From Thalassia testudinum (lineage: Eukaryota; Streptophyta; Magnoliopsida; Alismatales; Hydrocharitaceae), in assembly GCA_037157565.1 (NCBI GenBank), contig JAZHRO010000036.1, positions 130,270,001 through 130,334,000 on the forward strand: a stretch of DNA of 64,000 bases, given 5' to 3'. Position 1 is the first letter of the stretch; each line of letters opens with the position of its first letter. A program made the position numbers and the translations under genes. The notes below the pieces were generated by a model. The model was not told the origin of the DNA. It saw only the letters and a program-made list of their open reading frames with translations, and did not search any database. This document shows, piece by piece, positions 34,277 through 44,431 of this stretch.

Positions 34277-36050
34277 TGTTGAAGCTATGGGTTACTACGC
34301 TATCGTATTTGGTTTTGAAAACCTGTCATTATAGTTTGAAAGCGAAGAACTTGTACTCAACAAATAAAATTTATACCGGAGTAGAAATCCCGGGTCGAAC
34401 TCAGAGAGGCGAATGTTTGATTAAAAATACGCATTTGTTTTATTTGTCACGAAACAGAATAGCTAGTTGAAAACTACTTAACAAATAATAAATAGAAGAG
34501 AGAGAAAGAGAATATTACAAATAAAAGCAAAAGGGATGTAGAATAAACATGAATTTCATTATCAAAAATTATTCATTACACTGCTCATTATGACTAGAAA
34601 GCGGGAAATGATTACACTAGAAAGCAGTAAATCTATTTTAGAAGGCAGTAAAAAGAATAGAGAGAGAGATATCCTCCTTGACAATCGCTTGGAGGATGAG
34701 TCAGATGGGACGATGCTTGGAAGACGGGGAACGGAGTGGGAAGAAGGAGGACGAAGCGAGAAGAACGGGAACGAAGTAGCACGTCATCGTCATCACGTGA
34801 TTCGCTTCTCGAATGCAGAGAGAGGACAACCGCAGGATGCTCCATGAAAGGGGATGAAGGTGGAAAAATTATGATTTTTACTCTAGAAGAGCATCCCGAG
34901 TTTGGACAAGCTCTTAGAGCTTTGGAGGGGGTGAGAGAAGAGAAGAAGGGATGAGAAATTCGTATGGAGGGGGTCTCCTTCTATAGTTGCAAGGAATGGG
35001 GGCATTTTGGTCATTACATTTTTAAAAAATTAATTTAGGACCTTTAGTGACGGACAAATCCGTCACTAAAGACCTGAACATGGGCTAAAGATCCGTGCAC
35101 CCCTACCTCCTCTTCTCCAGCTGCCTCAACGCATATCCATGTTCTTCTCATATCAACCGTCCGATCGCATGATCGGATGGCTTATATTACATCTGTGCTG
35201 CTTCGAGTTCAGCCGCTACGCGCACCTGCAGCCAAGCATCTCATCCGTCACGCTGCGTAGCGTGCCCATTGCCGCATGATCAACATCCAAGGGTGGAATT
35301 TCGCCCACACTCGCGTGCCTTAATTCTCGATTTGAAGGTGCAGTAGGTTTCGATCCCGCGTCCTCACGCACGCAAGACCTTATCCACTACGCTTCGCACG
35401 TGGATAGATAAGAAGAGCGTTCACGTGCCATTTAATGCTGACCGTTGGATCTTGATTTGACAGTTGAGATTAGATGTGGAATTCCTCTCATATAAAATGT
35501 GGCTTGAGGGAGGCAACCAGATCAACTCTCAACCTTTGGATGAGAAGGTAGGGTAGCAAGATATTTGGAGGGTCTAGATGGTGCCACGTGGCATCATCTG
35601 GACCGTCCATCTTCTATTAGTTGTAAATTGTGCCACGGATGTCGGATTGGATCGATTTTCTCATCGTTAGGCTGTGATCGTCGATTTGAATCCATTCGTG
35701 TAGTCAGATTTGTCATTTGAGGTGCGGATTAACACCATCTTAGCCCTTGATCTTTAGGATTCCTCGATCTCTATCTGGTGCTACGGATATTCGATTAGGG
35801 CGATCTTGGAGTCGTTGAACTCCAATCGTTGCTCTGATCAGATCTGTATGGTTGGATCTACGATCTGAGGCCCTGATAAAAAGTCGCCCTGTCCCTGACC
35901 ATAAATGGAGACAATTAACCTCCATTTTATTCAGACTAATCTAAATGCAAGATGATGCATATTATGCAATATTTATAGTATGTAATGCAATTCTATGCTT
36001 AAGAACATGCATAAATAGACATTTTATGTAATATAAACATGTTTACATCA
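34277..36050 (-). mobile_element. E4 5' LTR
   Basis: The LTR is 1774 bp, starts TGTTGAAGC and ends TACATCA. It contains, in element sense, a tRNA-like block with A box TAGTGGATAAGG (35389-35378) and B box GGATCGAAACC (35356-35346, one mismatch to consensus), the CTTTAGTGACGGA hairpin (35042-35071) and an ACTATAGAAGGAG promoter near 34980. Spurious frames occur at 34590-34954. Confidence 0.9.
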
Positions 36051-36179
36051 CCCCACTTGAGCCGGCTTGTCCTCAAGCCCACCGCATGGAGGGATCTCAG
36101 CCATTAGATCTCAATCCAATGACTAAGGGTGGCTTGAACTACGCGTCAACAGGCTCAACACTTGACCAAGAGCGTGCCT

Positions 36180-36232
36180 TGGCCAAATGGTGTGGCACCC
36201 ACTCCGCAGATGCCAGACGTGGGTTCGAGACC
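36180..36232 (+). promoter_or_regulatory. tRNA-like Pol III A box/B box block in S3 U3
   Basis: TGGCCAAATGG (36180-36190) fits the A-box consensus TRGYNNANNGG exactly and GGTTCGAGACC (36222-36232) fits the B-box consensus GGTTCGANNCC exactly. Start-to-start spacing is 42 bases, as in a tRNA gene. It lies about 420 bp upstream of the S3 TATA-like box, in LTR sense. The flanks do not fold into an obvious cloverleaf, so it is not called a tRNA gene. Confidence 0.6.
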
Positions 36233-37308
36233 TGTAGTACCCCTCCCTTTGTCAATTGAATGCATGTGCATGCAGCAGCTGCAACGTAGCACTAGCTAGC
36301 ACCAGCAGCGCGCACGTGCATACGCCAGCGCATGCCAACACGCACACTAGCAGGGATGCCGCGTAATCTATGTGCATAAGGCGGGATAGTGGAGCATGCA
36401 TAGGGTGGGCGCGTGCTCGGTTGGCGCCAGCCTTCAGGGACAGCTTGGTAGACATACAGGGACGATTACAGCTGCCGCTAATTATTCGCATGCCAGCAAG
36501 GCCAGCTGTGGGCGTGAGCAGGCATGAGCTGCCTACAGCGACACTTCCAACGACGACTTGGAGGTCACTAATGGTCCCATGCCTATTCTAGCCTCTTTTT
36601 ATCCACTATTAAAGGACCAACACCCCCTCCCTTCCATGACATCTCTACCTACTCTACTCCCACCTACTCCCAAGCTCTAGTAAGGCTACCAACACTCTGT
36701 TAGACTTTGCTCTCAAGCTCCCAAGGTGCCTATTAGTGTAACAAGACTCTGCCCTACCAAATCCTCCTCTAACTTCCCATCCCCATTCATAGGTCCCCTT
36801 GGAGCCGTCCTCCTACCTCCATTCTGGTAGCAGATCACCTTCGCCTTCTCACCTCCATTCCAAAGCTGCACTGAAGCTTTCCTCTACCCGACGTCCTCCT
36901 GCTTCTCACCTCCATCGACCTGCTTCCCAACTCCTTCATCCGAGCTTCCGTCAGGCACCGTCGTCTCACCGAACAGTCGCTTTGGGAGATTTCTTCTCAC
37001 CTCTCTCTTTGTATGTTTTCTATATTATTGTAATTGACATTCATGCAATATATCAGATTCAATTCTATCTCTCTCTTGTGATTGATCGTCATTTTATTTA
37101 AAAAAAAACAAAACAAAACCCTAAAACACCAAAAAGAGACAAATCGAAGCGTGATTTTCATACAAAGTAAATTTCGCCTCCCTATGTTTGACCCAGGACT
37201 CCCTTGAAGTTTCGGTATAAATTATATTTGATTATGAGTTTTGCAACTACGACGATGGGTTACTCATAACCCTGATTTCAAACACGCAAAACCCGTGTGA
37301 TCACTACA

Positions 37309-37755
37309 CTACACCCAGACGACAATCAAAGAAAACAAAGAATCCGGTGGTCCTCTCGCCTTAGGCGAGTTGTGCTATATTGTCAAATCTACCATCGAAG
37401 TAGAAAGATCCAGGCACACCGCTTATTTCATGTAGCATCCAAGGCTAGAATTTTAACCGTTCCCTACTTGATCTAGGATCTTCCATTAATCTTATACCAA
37501 CCATCATGCTCAAGAACTTTGCCTTACGAAATCTGAAACCCACCCCTGTCACATTGCAATTGGCAAATCGTTCTGTCAAAATCCCGAAGGGTGTGGTGGA
37601 AGACGTGGTGGTTAGGGTCAACAATCTCTGTTTTCTTATTGACTTTCTTGTTTTGGATATGGAAGTTTCTAGCTCACTTTCTGATTATCCGATCATCCTT
37701 GGTCGACCTTTCTTGGCCACAGCCCGCGCCCATATCGACTGTGAGTTGGGTTGAA
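37309..37755 (+). pseudogene. E3 protease
   Basis: This is the retropepsin part of the E3 polyprotein, resuming after S3. The linker (TTPRRQSKKTKNP, then LPSK) leads into KDPGTPLISCSIQG, the active-site block RSLLDLGSSINLIPT (D codon at 37470-37472), LKPTPVTLQLANRSVKIPKG, LIDFLVLDMEVSS and the C-terminal YPIILGRPFLATARAHID. Stops at 37401-37403, within the SIQG segment and after CELG break it; several fit C-to-T changes. Homologous blocks lie in E1 (9962-10758) and E2 (14741-15150). Confidence 0.88.
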
Positions 37756-38603
37756 TTGAGATCGCCGTTGGCTCTGAGAAGTTCAAGCTAAAATTTTCAA
37801 GGCCACCAAGAACTTTGATTGCGATTGCATCAAGGATGACATGTCTGACAAGGACACGGCTATCAGTGCATGTATCAGACTAATAGGGACCTATTCTGAT
37901 TGCTGTGGATTTCCCTTAGACACAGACCATCACCTGACAGACTTATACTATGACGTTTCCCCACCCCTCCCTTACTCATATCTTCTCCTGACCAGGCTTC
38001 TGATGCTTCCCACACCTCATGGTCAGAGTCATATCCAGGCTAGTCATCACCAGTTCACCCTCTTGAAGATCGGATTACCCTTTCTTTCCCGCCAAACCGC
38101 CAGTCCACCCTCTTGAAGATTGGATTGCACTTTCTTTCCCGCCAAATCAAGTGGAAATGCTTCTCCACACTGGGACCTTGAGCCCAAATGCTGATCACCA
38201 GGGCTCTCCTTTCTTGGATCCATCAATCCAAGATGCCCCTCTTCTTGGCCAATCTGAGGACCAACTTCTTTCTCCTACCCTTCTTTCTCCTGATCCTTTT
38301 GGGACACTCTCGTCCCAAGAAATTTTAGATCTTTCACCATCCACTCCTGAGTTGGAAGCGCTGCCTGACATGCTTAAATATGCTTTTTTGGGACTAAATG
38401 AAATGCTCCCTGTCATTATTAGTTCAAAACTGACTAGGGAGAAAGAGTGCAAGCTAATGAAGGTCCCAATGGAACATAAGGCAGCCATTGGATGGTCCTT
38501 ATCAGATTTAACAGGCATTAGGTCCTCCTACTGCACTCACCGTATATACACGGAGGAGGAGGCTCGACCTTCCCATGAGATGCAATGATGTCTCAACCCT
38601 AAC
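37756..38603 (+). pseudogene. E3 protease-RT linker, acidic
   Basis: The coding region continues with several frame changes. A first part carries short open pieces (37841-38116). The second (38151-38588) is open for 145 codons: Pro/Leu/Asp-rich (SPTLLSPDPFGTLSSQEILD), then the conserved pre-RT block LKYAFLGLNEMLPVIISSKL, HKAAIGWSLSDLTGI and YTEEEARPSHEMQ. This block precedes RT in Athila/Tat-type elements and shows the acidic linker is normal here. Confidence 0.75.
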
Positions 38604-39246
38604 ATGAGGGAGGTCGCTAAAAGGAAAATTATTAAGTGGCTGGATGCGAGTATAATCTACCCAATCAACGACAGCCCCTGGATAAGCCCAATTCATGTTG
38701 TGCCCAAAAAGGTGGGACTCACCATCCTTGTCAATGATAGGGGCGAAACCATCCCTACACGCACTCCTACATCTTGGAGAGTGTGTGTAGATTATAGGAA
38801 ACTGAATGCTGCAACAAAGAAAGATAATTTTCTGCTACCTTTTATTGACCAAATCCTGAAGCAATTAGTAGGAAATAAATTTCTCTATTTTCTGGATGGA
38901 TTCTCTGGATATAACCAAGTGGCTATTGACCCCTGGGACCAAGAGAAGACCACCTTCACTTGCCCCTTTGGCACCTTCACATTTAGAAGGATGCCATTTG
39001 GACTCTGTAACGCGCCAGCAACTTTCCAAAGATGTATGCTGGAAATATTTCACAATATGGTGGGTGATTTCTTGAGGTCTTCATGGATGACTTTTCAGTC
39101 TTCGGACCCTCATTTGATGATTGTCTAGCCAACTTGACTCGTATCCTCAGAAGATGTATTAATGTGAACCTCGTGCTTTCTTGGGAGAAAAGTCATTTTA
39201 TGGTACACGAGGGGACTTTTCTCGGTCACATCATCTCCTAATGGGG
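38604..39246 (+). pseudogene. E3 reverse transcriptase
   Basis: This is Ty3/gypsy reverse transcriptase, which would copy element RNA to DNA. Motifs in order: KIIKWLDASIIYPINDSPW, VPKKVGLT, TPTSWRVCVDYRKLNAATKK, FLLPFIDQIL, FLDGFSGYNQVAIDP (catalytic Asp region), TTFTCPFGTFTFRRMPFGLC, NAPATFQRCM, and the FMDD box (39080-39091) after a one-base frameshift just upstream of it. SFDDCLANLTRILRRC and FLGHIIS follow. FMDD replaces the commoner YMDD/YVDD, as usual in this lineage. A TAA stop lies at about 39240. Domain order and sequence are classical Athila/Tat. Confidence 0.92.
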
Positions 39247-40089
39247 TATTGAGGTGGACAAAGCTAAGGTAGAGGTGATTGCAGATTTACCTGTGCCTAG
39301 CTCTATCCGACAAATCTGCTCCTTTTTAGGACACGTCAGTTTCTATAGGAGATTCATCAAAGACTTCTCCAAAATTTCTAGGCCTTTAACTCATCTCCTT
39401 TCAATTTACATACCCTTTGATATGGGCCCGACTATATACGAGCATTCATGCAGCTACGTGAGGCTGTCACCAAGGCCCCTGTTCTCCAACCACCTGATTG
39501 GTCCCTTAACTTTGAGCTCATGTGTGACGCTTCTGACCTTGCAGTCGAAGATGTCCTGGGACAAAGATGTGATAGACACCCCTTCGTGGTGTACTATGCC
39601 AATAAAATGCTAGATGAGGCCTAGTGTAATTATACGACTACTGAGAAAGAACTACTGGCGATCATCTTCGGGCTGGCAAAATTCCTCTCTTACCTTCTGG
39701 GCTCGCATGTTACTGTATTCACTGACCATGCGGCCATTTGTCATCTAATGCACAAGAAGGAGGCCAAGCCTAGGCTGATTTGTTGGATCCTTTTACTCCA
39801 AGAATTTAACCTTGAGATACGCGATAAGGTCAGAGCTTAGAATGTTGTTGCTGATCATTTCTCGAGACTGGACCCTGACCACATTGGACTTACCTTGTTG
39901 ATTAATGAGGTTTTTCCCGATGAGCAACTATTGGCGATTAATGTGGCAAGTGGGCCTTGGTATACCAACATTGCCAATTGCCTTGCTTCTGGCTCCCTTC
40001 CACGTGGCTGGCTTGAAAACCAGCGTAAGCGTCTCATCGTAGAAGCAAAGTATTATTTCTGGGATAATCCACTACTTTTTCGAGTAGGT
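39247..40089 (+). pseudogene. E3 RNase H
   Basis: The region begins with GIEVDKAKVEVIADLPVP and SFLGHVSFYRRFIKDFSKIS (connection), then RNase H. The catalytic carboxylates are recognisable in CDASD (about 39523), [21 protein letters not shown] (about 39640, Glu) and TVFTDHAA (about 39713, Asp). [20 protein letters not shown] and ADHFSRLDP follow. At least two frameshifts (near 39400 and 39500) and TAG stops (39625, 39838) break it. A second, archaeal-type RNase H as in Tat elements is not visible. The last part (39895-40098) leads to integrase. Confidence 0.85.
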
Positions 40090-42986
40090 GTTGATTAGAT
40101 CATCCACCGCTGTATTCCAGCTAGAGAGTTCCTCAGTGTGCTATCTTCTGTCACAATCAGGCCTACGAATACCATTTCTTTGGGAGGAAAACTACAGCCA
40201 AGATGTTGTAGTGCAATTTCTTTTGGCCCTCCTGATGTACATACATCTAAATAGCCGAAAATGTCTATTAATGCATGTTCTTAGTGTTATATTAGCATCA
40301 TGCATTGTAAATAGTGCATAACATGCACAATCATACATTTAGGTCAAATTTTACAAATTGTATAGTAATTATCTCATTTTATGGCCAGGGACAGGATGAT
40401 TTTTAATCAGGGCCTTGGATCGAAGACCCAACCTTGCGGATCTGATCAGGGCGACGATTGGAGTTCAACAACTCCAAGATCACCCTAATCGGACATCCGT
40501 AGCATCAGATATAGTTCAAGGAAGATCAGAGATCAAGGGCCAAGATGGTGTTAATCTGCACTTCAGATGACAAATCCGACTGCACGGATGGGTTCGGATA
40601 GACAATTGCAACCTAATGGTGTGAAAATCGATCCAATCTGACATCCGTGGCACCTTTTGGAAGTCACAGAAGATGGATGGCCAAGATGGTGCCACGTGGC
40701 ACCATCCCAGCGGCTCAATCAGTCCAAGGAACCATCGCTGCCTTTCTCTCCTCAACAAATCGATCAATTTCTGCCATTGGATCTTGATCCAACGGCTGAG
40801 ATCAACGCCCGCTGCTCAACCATTGCGTGCCCTCTCTTTCTCTCCATCTCCCACATGATTGGATCTTGATCCAACAGCCATGAGCACACGCGCTTAAAAC
40901 ATAAGCGTGACAAAGAGCCTAGCGTAGTGCAGCGGTCAAGTGCTCTTTCGCGAGCGCGAGGCGTGCGTTTGAAATGAAGCGCACCTCAAATCAGGCACAG
41001 GCGCGGGAGCCGACTCAATTCAGCCGTCAGATGGTGATTAGGCAGGCAAGGAGCGAAGATGTGGCATGTGGAGGAGCTTTAGATCAAGTACGCACACAAT
41101 GACGCGTTTCTGCACGCCCCATCGCACGCACGGGCGCGTGGTTAGGCAAAGCTGAAGCAGGTGACGAGCGATCTGAGCCGTTCGATCTCGTGATCGAACG
41201 TCTCAGATTTCTTGGACGTGGGTAGGCAATGAGCATGCAGGAGGCGAGGAGGCAACCGTGCTAGCGAAGCTGCGGCGACGTGGGGTCTTTAGTGACACTT
41301 AAATTCGTCACTAAAGACCCCCTCATTTAATGTTTTAACTATGTAATGACCAAATTGCCCCCAATCCTTGCAACTATAAAAGGAGACCCCTACCCTATGA
41401 AATTCTCATCCCTTCCATCACCTCTCTCACTCTCCAAAGCTCAAGAGAATCTTGTCCCACACCCGGGATGCTATTCTAGAGCCAAATCTAAGTTTTCTCA
41501 CCCCCATTCCAGAAGTGGATCCCGTGACGACGACGACGTGCTGCCTCACTCCCGCTTCTTCTTACTTCATCCTCCTTTCTTCTCTGTCCTCCGTCTTCTA
41601 GGCGTCGCTCTGTCCGGCTCGTCCTCCAAGCATTCGTTGAGGAGGATAACATCTCTCTCCCTTCTTTTTAATTGCTTTCTAGAATAGAATTTCCCGCTTT
41701 CTAGTTGTAAAAATAGTATTATTTTATAAAGTGATTGTTCTCTCTCTCTTATTATTTATATCAATTCCATTGTAATTATCTCATTTTCAAGTAAAAATAC
41801 AAAAAAATATAATCACAGATATAAGATCCACGTAGCCTCCTGATGTTCAACTCGGAATTTCTTTACGAATTTTGGTAAAATTTTATCTATTGATGGATTA
41901 CTTCGCAAGTCGCACTACAATGACGAGTTTTTCAAATCCAACTTCGATCACGTAGTTTTCCGCTATCAACACCTCTCTACACCGGGATGCACACAATTAT
42001 GCTAAACAGTGCACTAAGTGCCAGTCGCTAGGGTCAATGTCACGTCGTGACATGATGCCCTTGCAACCCATCCTAGCTGTTGAAATCTTTGATATTTGGG
42101 GAATCGATTTCATGGGTCCCTTTCCTCCTTCCAACGGCTTCGAGTACATCCTCATTGCTGTTGATTATGTTTCGAAATGGATCGAGGCTATTCCCATGTG
42201 CCATGTTGACCATATCATTTCTACTCAATTTGTCAAAGATGACATTTTTACATACTTTGGGATCCCTTAAGCCATTATCTCTGATGGAGGAAGTCATTTT
42301 ACCCATTCATCTTTTCGAGCATTTCTGAGGAAATATGGAATTAATCACCGTATCGCATCTCCGTATCATCCTCAGATGAACGGCCAGGCTGAGGTATCGA
42401 ACTGTCAAATCAAGCAAATTCTCTAAAAAATGGTTCAACCTGACCATAAGGATTGGTCTGATAAGTTGATTGATGCACTTTGGGCGTATCGGACCACCTT
42501 CAAGGATCCCCTTGGTATGTCTCCTTATAGATTGTTTACGGGAAGCCTTGTCATTTGCCTATGGAGCTGGAGCACCGTGCTTATTGGGCGGTTCGCTAAT
42601 GTAATCTTGACTTAGACCTGTGTGGTCGAGAAAGGAAACTCCAACTCTAGGAGCTGGAAGAGCTCTGTCGTGAGGTCTATGATTCTACATTAACTTTCAA
42701 ACAATGCACTAAGGCCTTTCACAATAGCCGCATTCGTTGGAAGGAATTTGAGCCATCACAACAAGTTTGGCTTTATAATGGCCGACTGAAATTCTTTCCA
42801 AGGAAACTAAAGTCCAAATGGATTGGTCCCTACTTGGTCTCCATACCATTTCCCAACGGGGCTGTCGAAGTTGAAGATCCCAGATCTAGGCATAAACTTA
42901 CAATCAATAGGCAGTGGTTAAAACCCTATCTTACTCTTGAACCTGCCCCCATTGGTGAAACTGTTACCCTGCTGGAGGGTAACTGA
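40090..42986 (+). pseudogene. E3 integrase, interrupted by solo LTR S4
   Basis: This is the DNA-joining enzyme. The N-terminal zinc region survives in pieces: HNQAYEYHFFGRKTTAK in a shifted frame before 40227 and CTKCQS after S4. The core has D-D-35-E: Asp in WGIDFMGPF (42106-42108), Asp in ISDGGSHF (42283-42285) and Glu in NGQAEVSN (42391-42393), with 35 residues between the last two. [12 protein letters not shown] and WAYRTTFKDPLGMSPYRL are also typical. The C-terminal part after a frameshift near 42545 has FHNSRIRWKEFEPSQQVWLY and KSKWIGPYLVS; no chromodomain follows, and the frame ends with TGA at 42984-42986. Stops occur at 42268 and 42424. If S4 and one TSD copy are ignored, FWPS joins LHRDAHNYA in frame. 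Confidence 0.9.
40233..41971 (+). mobile_element. S4: solo LTR in E3 integrase, E4 family
   Basis: The 1739-bp unit starts TGATGTAC and ends ATCAACA, with TSDs CCTCC (40228-40232) and CCTCT (41972-41976), 4/5 identical. It aligns in the opposite orientation with E4 LTRs: U3 start (AAAATGTCTA..ATGCATGTTCTTA), the 'gatggtgttaatc' segment, tRNA-like block (40925-40977), GATC palindromes, TTTAGTGAC hairpin (41284-41319) and TATAAAAGGAGACC promoter (41375 onward). No PBS or polypurine tract adjoins it. The flanking integrase frame is restored exactly in its absence. Frames at 40516-40869 and 41346-41687 are spurious. Confidence 0.9.
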
Positions 42987-43240
42987 CTTCGTGCCTCACT
43001 CTGAGTCTAGCTGGGGACGTTAAATTTAGCACTCGTTGGGAGGCACCCCAGTAACACTCTTCCACTTTCGCCTTCACATTCCATTTCACTTCACTTCACT
43101 TTTTACTTCACCAGCCACCCGCCCTGCCACCATGTTGTACACCTCGTACCTCAACTCTCGTAGCAAGACCCTTGGACCTTGCTTACCCTTGCATGCATAT
43201 GAGGGCATAGCATCATTTGGCATGGGAGGGTGGATAGGCA
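42987..43240 (+). promoter_or_regulatory. E3 conserved modules 1 and 2 after integrase
   Basis: Module 1 (43007-43050) reads CTAGCTGGGGACGTTAAATT then GTTGGGAGGCACCCC. Module 2 (43191-43235) has CATATGAGGGCATAGCATCA then TTTGGCATGGGAGGGTGG. Both start within 250 bp of the integrase stop. E3 shows the order that E1, E2, E4 and E5 copy although they lack integrase. Confidence 0.7.
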
Positions 43241-44394
43241 TCCATAAGATCTGGGTATTATATGGGTATCATGCAGCTTCTGCATCCATTATACATATCC
43301 ATCTATAAATATGTACATAGCCTATTTATTCCAAAATAATAATAATAATAAATAAAAATAAAAAATAAAAAATACAAAAATACAAAATCCAAAAAGCCAT
43401 AAAAAAATGGAGAAGTAAAGTGATTAGCTATGATCTGAGTTGAAACAAAAATACAATAAATGTTTATGGATATTCAACCTCTGCTTTAAAGACTTTTCGA
43501 GCCATAGAAGCTTTATTCACTCAGGCTTTGGCTTAATTCACTCAAGCATTAATAAGATAGATCAGAATCACTCCTAACTTAGGATGTATTCTTGTACCTG
43601 AGTCACCAATACAGGATTCGTTGGTTTGCTTCTACTTGAGAGCCTAAGTAATCTTGGTTTACACTACACATATCGAGAAAGATCAGGTGAACGTAAGATC
43701 CAACCCTAGTGTTCACTAGGGAAGATGGAGTCCTTACCTATGCACGCAGGTAGACTTTTTATCCCAGTCTTTAGACTTGTGTTTAGGAGAAACTCTTTCC
43801 ACCAAAAAGTATTCACCCACCAAATAAGTGTGCTCTTCCAAATAAAGTTGTATAAGATATACTCACACTTGTTTCAAAAAAAAAAAAATCTTGTGAATAA
43901 GTTAGTATATCTTCCAAAAGTTAGTAAATTCTTCTCCCCAAAAGTTTTCCAGGGTGCATTACAAATACCCTGCATTCTTTGAGCCACAAAAAAAAAATAA
44001 AAATAATAAAAGTGGGGTTGAGTTTTTCCATCAATTTTTGAGGGTTAATCCGAAGACATGAGTTGAAGCTGGGACCAACCTGGACTTAAAAATTTGTGAA
44101 ACCCTGGGCTTGAGCCTTAATATTCATCTGGTCAGTCTTAATCCATCACTATGCACAAACCATAACCTCTTAGCTCTCGAGTACGGTAAAAACCTCTGAG
44201 TCATGGAAATCGCACTTAAGGTTTAAATATCAAGAGTCCAAGTTAGTCAAGAGATGGTCTATATCATGTAAGACTTGAGTAGTAGTAGTCTTCTCTGCAA
44301 TTAGTTCTCACAATGTCCAACTGCTAAACACATTAATGTTGCTTCAGAAAAATCTTTAGCTTAAGATCATTTCTAAACACGATACAAATAAATG
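43241..44394 (+). other. E3 3' untranslated region, no env-like gene
   Basis: About 1.15 kb of AT-rich sequence with A-rich runs (43335-43400, 43877-43888, 43986-44010). The longest frame (43725-43982) is 85 codons without recognisable features. Athila elements often have an envelope-like frame here; none is visible. Confidence 0.55.
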
Positions 44395-44431
44395 TTTTGC
44401 TAGGGACTAGCAAAAGATAGGCATGGGGGTA
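44395..44431 (+). promoter_or_regulatory. E3 3' polypurine tract with upstream hairpin
   Basis: A perfect 9-bp inverted repeat, TTTTGCTAG (44395-44403) / CTAGCAAAA (44407-44415), with loop GGA, is followed at once by GATAGGCATGGGGGTA (44416-44431), which abuts the 3' LTR. The same arrangement is at 28605-28641 in E4. Confidence 0.85.

Larger units (their letters stand above)
26836..36050 (-). mobile_element. E4: non-autonomous two-LTR element inside S3
   Basis: E4 is a 9.2-kb minus-strand element: LTRs 26836-28604 and 34277-36050, PBS 34256-34273, polypurine tract 28605-28620. TSDs are CCTCA (26831-26835) and CCCCA (36051-36055), 4/5 identical. It lacks gag capsid, protease, RT and integrase. 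Its coding region (31346-33098) holds unfamiliar Pro/Tyr/Ser-rich and acidic frames followed by modules 1 and 2. It also contains another LTR, S5. Insertion into a solo LTR makes it the fourth level of the nest. Confidence 0.88.
26500..37303 (+). mobile_element. S3: solo LTR in E3 gag-pol, interrupted by E4
   Basis: S3 begins TGATAAACAC at 26500 and ends GTGATCA at 37303, with a perfect TSD CTACA at 26495-26499 and 37304-37308. Excluding E4 it is about 1.6 kb (26500-26835 plus 36051-37303). The E3 frame rejoins exactly: RFFKDY on the left continues as TTPRRQSKK on the right, matching FFKEYCTPKRQ in E1. The right part holds a tRNA-like A/B-box block (36180-36232), a TATTAAAGG promoter near 36608 and the 'tgtttgacccaggactc' segment typical of this LTR type before its end. 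No PBS or polypurine tract adjoins it. Confidence 0.9.

Noticed and set aside
36180..36232. True tRNA gene in S3
   Set aside because: A and B boxes are exact, but acceptor and anticodon stems are not evident and the block lies inside LTR U3, repeated in decayed form in other LTRs. Reported as a tRNA-like regulatory block instead.
37309..42986. Endogenous pararetrovirus
   Set aside because: Integrase with D-D-35-E, LTRs, TSDs and the gag-protease-RT-RNase H-integrase order identify a Ty3/gypsy retrotransposon.
43241..44394. Envelope-like gene of Athila type in E3
   Set aside because: The longest frame is 85-90 codons, with no signal peptide or membrane segment pattern; both strands are AT-rich noncoding.
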